A DNA stretch of 58,302 nucleotides from an uncultured Bacteroidales bacterium (GCA_949289215.1 CASENC010000041.1:1-58302), one strand, 5' to 3'. Shown: positions 41,665 to 50,910, counted from the stretch's first letter. Program-made: numbers and translations. The notes: a model not told the origin generated them from the letters alone.

Positions 41665-42117
41665 TTACACTTTATTTTTTGAATCAACAATAATCGTCAC
41701 AGGCCCGTCATTAATCAATTCCACTTGCATATCGGCACCAAACTGCCCTTTGGCGACAGGATGCCCCAGCAATGCCTCCACTTGCTCGCAATAACGCTCA
41801 TAGAGCGGCACGGCAAGCTCATGACCGGCGGCATGGATATATGACGGGCGGTTGCCTTTCTTGGTCGATGCCGCCAGCGTGAACTGGCTCACGGCAAGCA
41901 CTTCCCCTCCTATTTCAGCCACACTGCGGTTCATGACTCCGTTGTCATCATCGAATATGCGCATATTCACCGTCTTTTGTGCAAGCCAATCGACATCATC
42001 CTCGGTGTCGCCTTCCACGACACCCACAAGCACCATCAGCCCCGCCTTTATGGAGCTGAAAAGACTGCCGCCAATCGACACCGATGCACGCGATACACGT
42101 TGTATAACTATTTTCAT
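41665..42117 (-). CDS. D-aminoacyl-tRNA deacylase
   Basis: 150 aa, matching the DTD family. It removes D-amino acids (and glycine on tRNA-Ala) from tRNAs by proofreading. Motifs present: opening MKIVIQRVSRASV, the SQFTL segment (about 77-81) and the cross-subunit NDGPVT (about 137-142), which holds the Gly-cisPro-like element. The length and ends are standard. It sits between uvrC and mazG with 12-bp gaps on both sides. Confidence 0.95.
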   Translation of the reverse strand: MKIVIQRVSRASVSIGGSLFSSIKAGLMVLVGVVEGDTEDDVDWLAQKTVNMRIFDDDNGVMNRSVAEIGGEVLAVSQFTLAASTKKGNRPSYIHAAGHELAVPLYERYCEQVEALLGHPVAKGQFGADMQVELINDGPVTIIVDSKNKV

Positions 42118-42129
42118 CCTGTTTGAATA

Positions 42130-43944
42130 TTATTTTGTTTCTACAATTTCTTCCCTAAGGCCGTCATACACAATACGGGCTTTTGCAGACCCCACAACAG
42201 CGGCTATATCTTCAAACGATGCTTCTCGCACCCTTTTCAGGCTTTTAAAGTGCTTGAGCAACGTGTCGCGCGTCTTTTCGCCAATGCCTTTTATATCATC
42301 GAAAGCCGAATGCACCTGCCCCTTGCTGCGCCTGTTGCGATGATGGGTAATGCCGAAACGGTGAGCCTCGTCGCGCAAGTGTTGCACCACTTTCAGCGAC
42401 TCGCTGTTCTTGTCGATGTATAGCGGCACACTATCGCCGGGAAAATATATTTCCTCAAGCCGCTTGGCAATTCCGGCAAGAGCCACCTTGCCGCGCAGTC
42501 CCATGGCATCAAAAGCCTCGACAGCCGCGCTCAACTGCCCTTTGCCGCCGTCAACGATAACCAACTGGGGCAACTCCTCTCCCTCCTGCATAAGCCGCGT
42601 GTAACGGCGCGTAAGCACCTCTTTCATCGATGCGAAATCATCGGGACCGACAACCGTTTTGATATTAAAATGGCGGTAATCCCGTTTTGACGGACGGGCA
42701 TTCCTGAAAACCACACACGATGCAACAGGATTTGTTCCTTGTATGTTGGAATTATCGAAACACTCAATGTGTCGTGGCAATTCTTTTAAACGGAAATCAC
42801 GCTGCAAGGTGGTAAGCGTGCGCATTGTACGCTGTTCGGGATTAAGTTTCTCGGAGGTTTTGAGTTTGTCGATTTTATATTGCTTAGCATTCTTAAGCGA
42901 CACTTCAAGCAATTTCTTCTTATCCCCCTTCTGTGGGATGATAAAAGTTACACCCACGAATTCCACATCGGGCAACTCGGGAACGATTATTTCACGCACC
43001 CGGCGGTCAAACTTGGTTTGAACTTCATTTATCGCCATCGACAGAATTTCAGGCACGGATTCATCGAGTTTTTTCCTATATTCGAGTGTCAAACTTTGCA
43101 CGATAGAACCGTTACGAATATGCATATAATTGACGTAGTAACATTCATCGTCACTGTCCACCGAATACACATCAACATTGTGGATAGTCGCGCTCACAAT
43201 CACCGACCGTGCCTTGTATCGCTCCACAAGCAGATATTTCTCTTTCACCTCCTGCGCTTCTTCAAAACGCATCTCGGCTGCAAGAGCCGACATTTCCTCT
43301 TTCAGGTAATCGCACACCTGTTGCACGTTACCATTCAGGATTTGCTTGATTTCATCGAAATATTTGCCATATGCAGCAGCATCTATCAGCCCCTCGCAAC
43401 AGCCTTTGCAATTTTTTATGTGATATTGCAGGCACACCTTGTGCTTGTGCCGCTCGATGCTTTCGTCGGTAATAGGCAAACGGCACGTGCGTATGGGATA
43501 CATCTCGCGCAACGTTTCAATGACAGCCTTAGCCACCTGCAAATTGGAATAAGGGCCAAAGTAACGGCCGCCGCTTTTCGTCACAGTCCTTGTAAGGAAC
43601 ACACGCGGATACATTTCATTGGTGACACAAATCCACGGATACGACTTGTCATCTTTGAGCAACACATTGTACCGGGGTTTGTATTCCTTGATAAGGCTGT
43701 TTTCAAGATGCAAAGCATCTTCTTCGCTCCCCACCACAATATAGCGCAAGTCGCAAATATTACGCACAAGCAGATTGGTACGCGCCACACTGTGTACGCG
43801 GTTGAAATAGCTGCTCACGCGACGGCGCAACCGCTTTGCCTTGCCCACATATATCACAGTCCCGGCCTTGTCGTAATACATATACACGCCGGGACTGTCG
43901 GGCAATAATTCAACTTTCTCTTTCAGGTCTTCTCGTGTATTCAC
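42130..43944 (-). CDS. Excinuclease ABC subunit C
   Basis: 604 aa. It makes the dual incisions around bulky DNA lesions with UvrA and UvrB. Domain order: GIY-YIG nuclease (PGVYMYYDKAGTVIYVGKAK, about 19-38), cysteine cluster CxxHIKNCKGCC, UVR motif (about 205-240), RNase H-like nuclease (HIECFDNSNIQGTNPVAS and later acidic residues), and C-terminal helix-hairpin-helix (IKGIGEKTRDTLL). The start codon is GTG at 43944; no ATG exists before the first motif. It lies 12 bp after apt. Confidence 0.95.
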   Translation of the reverse strand: MNTREDLKEKVELLPDSPGVYMYYDKAGTVIYVGKAKRLRRRVSSYFNRVHSVARTNLLVRNICDLRYIVVGSEEDALHLENSLIKEYKPRYNVLLKDDKSYPWICVTNEMYPRVFLTRTVTKSGGRYFGPYSNLQVAKAVIETLREMYPIRTCRLPITDESIERHKHKVCLQYHIKNCKGCCEGLIDAAAYGKYFDEIKQILNGNVQQVCDYLKEEMSALAAEMRFEEAQEVKEKYLLVERYKARSVIVSATIHNVDVYSVDSDDECYYVNYMHIRNGSIVQSLTLEYRKKLDESVPEILSMAINEVQTKFDRRVREIIVPELPDVEFVGVTFIIPQKGDKKKLLEVSLKNAKQYKIDKLKTSEKLNPEQRTMRTLTTLQRDFRLKELPRHIECFDNSNIQGTNPVASCVVFRNARPSKRDYRHFNIKTVVGPDDFASMKEVLTRRYTRLMQEGEELPQLVIVDGGKGQLSAAVEAFDAMGLRGKVALAGIAKRLEEIYFPGDSVPLYIDKNSESLKVVQHLRDEAHRFGITHHRNRRSKGQVHSAFDDIKGIGEKTRDTLLKHFKSLKRVREASFEDIAAVVGSAKARIVYDGLREEIVETK

Positions 43945-43956
43945 ACCATTAAAGCA

Positions 43957-44490
43957 TCAATATACGATCATAGAACGCACGTCCACCCCATCGGGGAATG
44001 CCTTGCGCCCGTTAAGGTCGCTGAGTTCCACTATGAAGTTTACATATATTTTTTTCGGGTTCATCGACTTCACAAGTTCATATGCGGCAGCCATGGTGCC
44101 ACCTGTGGCAAGCAAGTCGTCGTGCAGCAGCACCACATCGTTCTCACCGATTGCGTCGCGGTGTATTTCAATCACGTCAAACCCGTACTCTTTTTCATAA
44201 GACTTCTGCACTGTGTCGGCAGGCAATTTACCGGGCTTGCGCACCGGCACGAAACCGGCGCCTATTTCATGTGCGAGCACCGAGCCGCATATAAAACCAC
44301 GAGCCTCAATTCCGACTACCTTTGTAATGCCGAGATGTGCATATTCGTTCTTCAGCTCATCACAAACCATACGGAATGCCGCCCCATTCTTAAACACCGT
44401 TGTGAGGTCACGAAACAACACGCCTTTGGCCGGAAAATCAGGTATCTCACGAATAAGGCTCTTTATCTTCTCCAAATTTTCTTTTTCCAT
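43957..44490 (-). CDS. Adenine phosphoribosyltransferase
   Basis: 177 aa. It converts adenine and PRPP to AMP in purine salvage. The PRPP loop VLLHDDLLATGGTMAAA (about 119-135) and FPAKGVLFRDLT (about 18-29), with the GIEARGFICGS segment, are characteristic. The length is standard. It leads the run apt-uvrC-dtd-mazG. The 45 bp between it and the upstream mnmG contain the parS site, so ParB binding could affect its expression. Confidence 0.95.
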   Translation of the reverse strand: MEKENLEKIKSLIREIPDFPAKGVLFRDLTTVFKNGAAFRMVCDELKNEYAHLGITKVVGIEARGFICGSVLAHEIGAGFVPVRKPGKLPADTVQKSYEKEYGFDVIEIHRDAIGENDVVLLHDDLLATGGTMAAAYELVKSMNPKKIYVNFIVELSDLNGRKAFPDGVDVRSMIVY

Positions 44491-44511
44491 AAATTATATT
44501 GTTATAAAAAT

Positions 44512-44527
44512 TGTTCCACGTGAAACA
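44512..44527. promoter_or_regulatory. parS centromere-like site
   Basis: TGTTCCACGTGAAACA matches the universal parS consensus TGTTNCACGTGAAACA at every position. ParB binds such sites to load the partition complex and SMC near the replication origin. It lies in the 45-bp gap between mnmG and apt. No second exact copy was seen in the window, and no parA or parB gene is present here. Confidence 0.9.
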
Positions 44528-44535
44528 TTTTATTG

Positions 44536-46413
44536 TTATCTACCTAAAAGCAAAAGCAGTATGTTGATGTCGCTCGGGGAAATTCCCGGAATGCGTGATG
44601 CCTGGGCGATGGTCTCAGGGTCAATCTTTGTCAACTTCTGCCTGGCTTCGGTTGAAAGTGATTTGATGTCGTTATACACCAGCCTGCCCTTCAACTTCAC
44701 ACTTTCAAGGCGGCGTATTTTTTCAGCGATTACCCTCTCGCGGTCGATGTAACCCTGATACTTTATCAAGATCTCGGCAGCTTCTATAATCTCTTCCCTT
44801 CTATCCGCCTCAACCGTATCAAGGAACTGCTTCAATGGCGACACTATATGCGACAGCTTTTCAATATCAAGTTGCGGACGCAAAATCAAGTCATAAAGTT
44901 TCACACCCTGCTTGAGCGGTGCCGTACCAAGGGCTTCGAGAGACGGATTGATAATCGATGCTTTTATCGAGAACTCTTTCGAGAAATCAATAATGGCATC
45001 ACGTTGGCGACGTTTCGCAAGCATCAAATCATAGCGTTCGCGAGTAGCAAGGCCAAGGTCGTATGCCCGCTCGGTAAGGCGCATATCGGCATCGTCCTGA
45101 CGGAGCAATATGCGATATTCAGCACGAGACGTGAACATTCGGTACGGTTCATCCACGCCTTTCGTCACAAGGTCATCGATAAGTACCCCTATATATGCCT
45201 CGTCGCGACCAAGCACAAACGGGGCAAGCCCATTGATTTTTTGATGCGCATTTATTCCGGCTATCAAGCCCTGCCCTGCCGCTTCTTCATAACCGGTGGT
45301 ACCATTCACCTGTCCGGCAAAGAAAAGGTTGGCGATACGCTTTGTTTCGAGAGTATGGAGCAACTGCGTAGGATCAAAAAAATCATATTCTATGGCATAT
45401 CCGGGACGGTAAATCTGCACGTCGCGCAATGCCGGTATCTTTTGCAAAGCACGGAACTGGACATCAAGCGGCAAAGAGGATGAAAAGCCATTCACATAAA
45501 ACTCCTGCGTACTTTCGCCCTCGGGTTCAAGAAAAAGCTGATGTTGCTGTTTCTCGGCAAACGTGACAATCTTAGTCTCGATACTCGGGCAATACCGCGG
45601 ACCGATACTTTTAATTTGCCCGTTATACAACGGAGAATCGGGCAATCCTTCGCGCAATATGCCATGCACCTCGGGATTGGTATAAACTATCCAACACGGA
45701 CGTTGGTGCAACGTGCGTTTCACACCGGGCATAAACGAGAACTTATGGAAATCGCTGTCACCTTCCTGTATTTCGGTATCCTCAAAATGAATGGAACGGG
45801 CATCGATGCGTACCGGCGTACCGGTCTTCATTCGAGCCGTCTCAAAGCCGAGGTTGCGCAATTGCTCGGTAATTCCGTGCGAGGCAGGTTCCGAGATACG
45901 CCCACCGGGTATCATCACTCGCCCCACGTGCATAAGCCCATTCAAGAACGTTCCCGCCGTCAGCACCACGGCACGAGCCTTGAATTTAACACCGAAACCG
46001 GTAGTCACACCGGTCACGGTTCCATCGGTGATTTCAAGTCCGGTAACATTATCCTGCCACATATACAAGTTGTCGGTATTTTCTATTACCTTCCGCCATT
46101 CTGCGATGAAACGGGTACGGTCGGCCTGTGCCCGAGGGCTCCACATTGCCGGACCTTTCGAGCGATTAAGCATACGAAACTGTATCGCGGCACGGTCGGT
46201 AACCATACCCATCTGCCCGCCAAGAGCATCAATTTCCCTTACAATCTGCCCCTTTGCTATGCCACCCACTGCCGGGTTGCAACTCATTTGAGCAATTTTG
46301 TTCATATCCATCGTGATCAGCAATGTGCGCGACCCAAGCCGTGCAGCGGCACAAGCAGCCTCACACCCGGCGTGGCCGGCACCTATCACAATGACATCAT
46401 AGTCAAATCTCAT
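44536..46413 (-). CDS. tRNA uridine-5-carboxymethylaminomethylation enzyme MnmG (GidA)
   Basis: 625 aa. With MnmE it modifies the wobble uridine of several tRNAs, using FAD, GTP and a glycine-derived group. The FAD-binding motif VIGAGHAGCEAACAAARLG opens the protein (about 9-27). Further family blocks are SCNPAVGGIAKGQIVREIDA, the second nucleotide-binding GTFLNGLMHVG and the C-terminal helical domain with GISPSDINILLLLLGR. The length is standard. ybeY precedes it by 77 bp. In many bacteria this gene is origin-proximal, in keeping with the adjacent parS. Confidence 0.95.
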   Translation of the reverse strand: MRFDYDVIVIGAGHAGCEAACAAARLGSRTLLITMDMNKIAQMSCNPAVGGIAKGQIVREIDALGGQMGMVTDRAAIQFRMLNRSKGPAMWSPRAQADRTRFIAEWRKVIENTDNLYMWQDNVTGLEITDGTVTGVTTGFGVKFKARAVVLTAGTFLNGLMHVGRVMIPGGRISEPASHGITEQLRNLGFETARMKTGTPVRIDARSIHFEDTEIQEGDSDFHKFSFMPGVKRTLHQRPCWIVYTNPEVHGILREGLPDSPLYNGQIKSIGPRYCPSIETKIVTFAEKQQHQLFLEPEGESTQEFYVNGFSSSLPLDVQFRALQKIPALRDVQIYRPGYAIEYDFFDPTQLLHTLETKRIANLFFAGQVNGTTGYEEAAGQGLIAGINAHQKINGLAPFVLGRDEAYIGVLIDDLVTKGVDEPYRMFTSRAEYRILLRQDDADMRLTERAYDLGLATRERYDLMLAKRRQRDAIIDFSKEFSIKASIINPSLEALGTAPLKQGVKLYDLILRPQLDIEKLSHIVSPLKQFLDTVEADRREEIIEAAEILIKYQGYIDRERVIAEKIRRLESVKLKGRLVYNDIKSLSTEARQKLTKIDPETIAQASRIPGISPSDINILLLLLGR

Positions 46414-46490
46414 TATCTATATCGTAATAATCGGTGATTTTACAAAGAATTTACGGGGGGCAACAATCCCGCACGCACACATTTTAATCG

Positions 46491-46922
46491 TCAAAACCGA
46501 CCGGCATAAAGCATGGCTAACGCATCATTCTCGTGCCGTTCCATCACTTCGCGCTCACCTGGGCCTTTATCGTTTACACCCAGCAAGTGAAGCACACCAT
46601 GCACCACCACACGGCGCAACTCGTCTTCATAAGTGCGACCGAACAATTCGGCATTGGTTAGCACCGTGTCAAGCGATATGAACATATCACCGGCAATGCG
46701 GCGACGTGTCGAATAGTCGAAAGTTATAATGTCGGTATAATAATCGTGTTGGAGAAATTCCCGATTTACTTGCAAAATTTTTTCATCATTGCAAAATATA
46801 TAAGTCAGTGTGCCGACTGTCTTGCCAAAGCCATCGGCAACAGCAACCAACCACTTCCCAACCACCTCACGGTCGAGAGCAGGCATTTCCACACCTTCTG
46901 CCTCAAAAACTATCTTTGACAT
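46491..46922 (-). CDS. Endoribonuclease YbeY
   Basis: 143 aa from the ATG at 46922, the first one after the promoter box. It processes rRNA and aids ribosome quality control with a zinc ion. The metal site is HGVLHLLGVNDKG, with two His and a third ligand that is Asp here where many homologues have His in HGxLHLxGYDH. Further core: CNDEKILQVNREFLQHDYYT and DIITFDY. The length is normal for Bacteroidetes. It is probably transcribed into mnmG. Confidence 0.9.
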   Translation of the reverse strand: MSKIVFEAEGVEMPALDREVVGKWLVAVADGFGKTVGTLTYIFCNDEKILQVNREFLQHDYYTDIITFDYSTRRRIAGDMFISLDTVLTNAELFGRTYEDELRRVVVHGVLHLLGVNDKGPGEREVMERHENDALAMLYAGRF

Positions 46923-46945
46923 TTTGCATAACACGTTTATCGGTA

Positions 46946-46953
46946 CAAATATA
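46946..46953 (-). promoter_or_regulatory. Promoter -7 box for ybeY-mnmG
   Basis: TATATTTG on the minus strand, 23 bp before the ybeY ATG; GTTG lies 20 bp upstream as a weak -33 element. Confidence 0.6.
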
Positions 46954-47159
46954 GTATTTTTAAGGCACAAGAACAACAAGACCGCCCGGCCCTTAATTTT
47001 CTCGCATTTTTTCGGAAGTGCCTATTTTCTACCTATCAGACTATATTACTGCAACTTACGCAAAAATCAACTCTCCGAGAATTGAAAATTCAAGCGACAC
47101 TTGAGTAATTATTCGAGATAATTCGCTTAAATTCAATAAAATCATATACATCTTTTGCC
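46954..47159. other. Intergenic region upstream of the AlkD-like gene
   Basis: Divergent non-coding stretch. The only structure noticed is the small inverted repeat aattat-tcgag-ataatt at 47107-47123, about 40 bp before the -7 box of the plus-strand gene, a possible operator. No gene was recognised. Confidence 0.35.
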
Positions 47160-47167
47160 TACTTTTG
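47160..47167 (+). promoter_or_regulatory. Promoter -7 box for the AlkD-like gene
   Basis: TACTTTTG, 25 bp before the ATG at 47193. Confidence 0.55.
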
Positions 47168-47192
47168 TAAAACACATTTTTCTTAACAACGC

Positions 47193-47918
47193 ATGAACGA
47201 CATCGACACTTGGAAACAACAGTTGCGTAATGTGGCACGACCCGAGAAGGTGAAAATACTTTCTTCATTTTTCAAAACCGGGAAAGGTGAATATGGCGAA
47301 GGCGATATCTTCATCGGCATACCGGTTCCCGACAACCGATCGGTATCACGCCACTACCACTCCATGCCACTCAACCAAATCAAAGCAATGTTGCTCGACC
47401 CGATACACGAATTCCGCCTTGCCGGATTGCTTGCACTTGTCGAAGCCTACAAGCGAGCCAAAGGCAATCAAGAGCGATGCCGTGAAATTGTGGAATTCTA
47501 CCTTGCCAACACCGCGAGCTGCAACAATTGGGACCTTGTGGACCTGTCGTCGCAATATATAATAGGCGAATACATGACGCTCACCGGCGACGACAGCATT
47601 GCGCGCCGCCTCATCATGAGCGACAGCATCTGGGAACAACGCATTGCCATAGTATCAACATTGGCTCAAGTGCGCAAAGGCCGACTTGAAACAGCCCTCG
47701 ACATGGCCGAACGCATGACCGACACACAAGTCGATTTACTTCAAAAAGCCACAGGCTGGATATTGCGTGAAGTGGGCAAGAAAGACGAGGCGGCACTGTG
47801 CAGCTTCCTCGACTGCCATGCTGCCACCATGCCTCGCACCATGCTGCGATATGCCGTGGAGCGATTCTCACCCGAGCGACGCAAGCATTACTTGTCGCTC
47901 CGCACCACCCGCCAATAG
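47193..47918 (+). CDS. DNA alkylation repair protein (AlkD-like HEAT-repeat glycosylase)
   Basis: 241 aa, the usual AlkD size, all alpha-helical HEAT-like repeats. Family features are SSFFKTGKGEYGEGDIFIG near the N-terminus, NNWDLVDLSSQYIIGEY with the Trp-Asp pair implicated in base excision, and the WEQRIAIVST and GWILREVGKKDE helices. AlkD enzymes release bulky or cationic alkylated purines without base flipping. A small gene for an unknown membrane protein follows after 23 bp. Confidence 0.9.
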   Translation: MNDIDTWKQQLRNVARPEKVKILSSFFKTGKGEYGEGDIFIGIPVPDNRSVSRHYHSMPLNQIKAMLLDPIHEFRLAGLLALVEAYKRAKGNQERCREIVEFYLANTASCNNWDLVDLSSQYIIGEYMTLTGDDSIARRLIMSDSIWEQRIAIVSTLAQVRKGRLETALDMAERMTDTQVDLLQKATGWILREVGKKDEAALCSFLDCHAATMPRTMLRYAVERFSPERRKHYLSLRTTRQ

Positions 47919-47941
47919 CACCACTCCCCTACCCCACTACC

Positions 47942-48418
47942 ATGAGCGACATCTTTACATCAATCGAATTTTACATCACAGCACTTGCAGTGGCAATTGC
48001 AGTGATAGCATTCTTCGGCAGCGACTCCGACACTTCCGAAGCCACATCAGACATCTACAGCCCTATGGTTATCACCCCATCGGCAACACAAAGCGGAGAA
48101 CTCCCAACTGTGACAATTCATGCAAACGACGATGGCATAATCGATGTGTTACGGCGCGGCATTACATTGCCCGGGAAATGCTCGGTGTACATAAAAGCCG
48201 ATTTCATCAAGGATAACATCACATTTACCGAACATATCAGCCCGAGCCATACAGGCGATATCACCGAAGGCACAGTCTGCGACTTGCATTTCACCACCCG
48301 GCCGCGCCTGCATAAAAAATACCACCTGCGTTATGAATGCGCCGGTGGTTCATTGTGGGGAACAATACACTTTGCCAATTACTGCGGTTACACAATAACC
48401 GCCACACTGAAAACTTAA
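47942..48418 (+). CDS. Hypothetical membrane-anchored protein
   Basis: 158 aa from the ATG at 47942. No family was recognised. One membrane helix lies near the N-terminus (about 8-27, YITALAVAIAVIAFF). A short linker (SDSDTSEATSD) is followed by a beta-rich extramembrane domain (about 50-158) with Cys residues at about 80, 118, 136 and 149. It is probably co-transcribed with the AlkD-like gene (23-bp gap). It ends 7 bp from the convergent acyltransferase gene, with no terminator visible. Confidence 0.6.
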   Translation: MSDIFTSIEFYITALAVAIAVIAFFGSDSDTSEATSDIYSPMVITPSATQSGELPTVTIHANDDGIIDVLRRGITLPGKCSVYIKADFIKDNITFTEHISPSHTGDITEGTVCDLHFTTRPRLHKKYHLRYECAGGSLWGTIHFANYCGYTITATLKT

Positions 48419-48425
48419 CAGCGTT

Positions 48426-49598
48426 TTACTTGCGCCCTGCCACAAATTTCAGCAGCCTCGGAGTGTATCGCTGCATGAGCCAAAACAACCCGAGCAAAGC
48501 AAAACCCATAACAACTATTACCGACAAGTAGGTAGCAGCAATAGCAAACTGACTCGTAGGATGAAACAAATATATAAATATCCTAACCACATTGCTCAGG
48601 CATATATCATGCGTCACATATATAAAAAATGATGCCGATGCAAGTAACGGCACTACGCGACATATACCTCGGCGCAACAGCCATGCCGACATGTTATATG
48701 CAAACACCAATGCGGCCGGAGCAGCCAGCACTTTTGCCGAAAGAAACAGCATTTGGGCATCGCAATACAAAGCCGCCACTTGCACCGATGATAACACGAC
48801 GTATGCCACAACCGACACACGAAAATATTTTCCGAATATCATCATCATGTCGTTACCCGATATACTCATATAAGCCCCGAAAGAAAATGGGAAAAGAGCA
48901 GTAGTCAACTCGATTGCAATTCCATTGCCCGACAAATATGCCCATATCCATGCAACATAGGCAGCACCCACAAAGTAAAGCCGCAATCTTTTTATCAACC
49001 AATGCAACACCGGTGTGAGCAACGCCATGAGCATCAACACCCGCAGGAACCACAGCGGTGAATCTTGCGGATATAACATACCCGACCAGTTTTCAACCGG
49101 CGGATAAGCATTGCCGAAAATGCCATGCTTGCTGTCCCAAAAAGTTTGTAAAATCGCCCTTGCCGAGAAATCCACATCGGCAAAGTCTAGCCCGGGGCGC
49201 AATGACGACAATGGAGGGAAAAAATATGACAGTTCCACAAGCACGGCAACCAGGTTCCACACTATAAACGGTATGAACAACGTTTTAAATCTATTCCGCA
49301 ACTTTCGCTTATACACATCGGGAGTAAAATCGGTTACCTTTAAGAAGAATACATAACCCGATATGAAAAAATAAATCATGAGGCTGTATTCACTTAAAAA
49401 CGATTGCACAAAATTATATAACGCATCAAATACAGGTTGCCCCAAGAAGACATACTCTTTACCGTAAATATGCACATGCCACCTGGCAAACACATGGACC
49501 GTCAACACCACTATGGCAAGTGGGAACCTGAGCAGGTCGAGAGCCTGCGAATGTGCAGCCTTATTGGAATTGTCGAGTAGCACAGTGGATTTGTTCAT
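48426..49598 (-). CDS. Acyltransferase 3 family membrane protein
   Basis: 390 aa from the ATG at 49598; the frame is open to 49634, but that codon is TTG and lies within the promoter box. About ten membrane helices. The acyltransferase-3 core begins ALDLLRFPLAIVVLTVHVF, with the His of the R-x10-H-like motif, and continues with MIYFFISGYVFFLK. C-terminal helices include SFFIYVTHDICLSN. Members O-acylate surface glycans, lipids or antibiotics using cytoplasmic acyl-CoA. The acceptor is unknown. It is a single-gene unit. Confidence 0.85.
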   Translation of the reverse strand: MNKSTVLLDNSNKAAHSQALDLLRFPLAIVVLTVHVFARWHVHIYGKEYVFLGQPVFDALYNFVQSFLSEYSLMIYFFISGYVFFLKVTDFTPDVYKRKLRNRFKTLFIPFIVWNLVAVLVELSYFFPPLSSLRPGLDFADVDFSARAILQTFWDSKHGIFGNAYPPVENWSGMLYPQDSPLWFLRVLMLMALLTPVLHWLIKRLRLYFVGAAYVAWIWAYLSGNGIAIELTTALFPFSFGAYMSISGNDMMMIFGKYFRVSVVAYVVLSSVQVAALYCDAQMLFLSAKVLAAPAALVFAYNMSAWLLRRGICRVVPLLASASFFIYVTHDICLSNVVRIFIYLFHPTSQFAIAATYLSVIVVMGFALLGLFWLMQRYTPRLLKFVAGRK

Positions 49599-49631
49599 TA
49601 CGTGTGATGGTGATTTTTTCTGTTTTGACTG

Positions 49632-49639
49632 CAAAATTA
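49632..49639 (-). promoter_or_regulatory. Promoter -7 box for the acyltransferase
   Basis: TAATTTTG on the minus strand, 33 bp before the ATG at 49598. It decides the start, since any codon upstream of about 49625 would lie outside the transcript. Confidence 0.6.
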
Positions 49640-49753
49640 GTAAAAAAAGGCGTATGCCGTTACTTCTTCGGCAATAGCACCTGCAAGATTGCTTTATAAC
49701 ATCTTAATTGTAATTTACCTATCTTTTTTGTTGATTATAACGGCTTCATGGTA

Positions 49754-49761
49754 TAAATTTG
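49754..49761 (+). promoter_or_regulatory. Promoter -7 box for proBA
   Basis: TAAATTTG, 21 bp before the GTG start at 49783. Confidence 0.6.
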
Positions 49762-49782
49762 CACAATGTTTATATAAATATT

Positions 49783-50910
49783 GTGGCACATTACAATCGC
49801 ATAATAGTAAAAATAGGGAGCAACGTGCTTACGCGGCACGACGGCACGCTCGACGTGACGCGTATGTCGGCACTCGTCGATCAAGTCGCCGACCTGCACA
49901 AGCAGGGCATCGAAGTGGTGATGGTGTCATCGGGTGCCGTAGCCTCGGGTCGCGGCGAAATGCGTGGCGACAAGGCCGTAAAACGCCATCTCGATATAGT
50001 GTCGGCCAGACAACTGTTCTCGGCTGTGGGGCAAGCCAAGTTGATCAACCGCTACTACGAATTGTTCCGCGAACACGGCATAGTGTGCGGACAGGTACTT
50101 ACCACCAAAGAAGACTTCGCCACGCGGCACCAATATCTCAACCAAAAACACTGCATGGAAGTGATGCTCGACAACGGGGTCATTCCCATCGTGAACGAAA
50201 ACGACACCACATCGGTTACAGAGCTAATGTTCACTGACAACGACGAATTGTCGGGGCTTATAGCTGCAATGATGGGGGCGCAGGCACTTGTGTTGCTGAG
50301 CAACGTGGACGGCGTATATGACGGCGACCCCGGCGACCCGGCATCGAGCATAATCAGGGAAATATCTCCCGAGGAGAAAAATGCAGCCGACCCGGATACA
50401 TTCATAAGCAAATCGAAATCATCACTTGGCCGAGGCGGAATGGGTTCAAAGTTCAACACAGCTCGCAAAGTGGCATCGGAAGGAATAGCCGTGTACATAG
50501 CCAACGGCCGACGCGATGGTATTTTACCCGGCATCATTGGAGACAACGCCATCCCGGGCAACATTCCTTATACCCTGTTTATACCATCGGCGCGACCTGT
50601 ATCGGGAATGAAAAAGTGGATTGCACACAGCAACAGTTTCGCCAAAGGTGAAATTCATGTTAACCAAGGGGCATACGAGGCTCTCACATCACCCCGACGC
50701 GCCACCAGCCTGCTTCCTGTGGGCGTGACACGTGTGGAAGGGGAATTCGAGAAAGACGACATTGTAAAAATCATATCCCCGGCAGGCGAGGCATTTGCCA
50801 TGGGAAGGATATGCTGCGACAGTGCCACGGCCGCCGCAAGAGCCGGAACACAGGGCAGCCGGCCGCTTATTCATTACGATTATTTATATATAGAAAAGGA
50901 AAATGGTTAA
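49783..50910 (+). CDS. Glutamate 5-kinase
   Basis: 375 aa from the GTG at 49783. Codons before it in the same frame fall on the -7 box. It phosphorylates glutamate, the first step of proline synthesis. The amino-acid-kinase domain starts RIIVKIGSNVLTR and includes VSSGAVASGRGEM, VNENDTTSV and GRGGMGSKFNTARKVASEG. The C-terminal PUA domain (about 280-365) contains INQGAYEAL-like VNQGAYEAL and SLLPVGVTRVEG. proA begins 8 bp before its stop, so the two are translationally coupled. Confidence 0.93.
   Translation: MAHYNRIIVKIGSNVLTRHDGTLDVTRMSALVDQVADLHKQGIEVVMVSSGAVASGRGEMRGDKAVKRHLDIVSARQLFSAVGQAKLINRYYELFREHGIVCGQVLTTKEDFATRHQYLNQKHCMEVMLDNGVIPIVNENDTTSVTELMFTDNDELSGLIAAMMGAQALVLLSNVDGVYDGDPGDPASSIIREISPEEKNAADPDTFISKSKSSLGRGGMGSKFNTARKVASEGIAVYIANGRRDGILPGIIGDNAIPGNIPYTLFIPSARPVSGMKKWIAHSNSFAKGEIHVNQGAYEALTSPRRATSLLPVGVTRVEGEFEKDDIVKIISPAGEAFAMGRICCDSATAAARAGTQGSRPLIHYDYLYIEKENG

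Noticed and set aside
42880-43908. 342-codon plus-strand frame opposite uvrC
   Set aside because: It is His- and Phe-rich, with no domain, and fully covered by uvrC.
49783-49800. Upstream TTG at 49759 as the proB start
   Set aside because: It lies within the -7 box TAAATTTG and would precede the transcript start; GTG at 49783 matches the family N-terminus.
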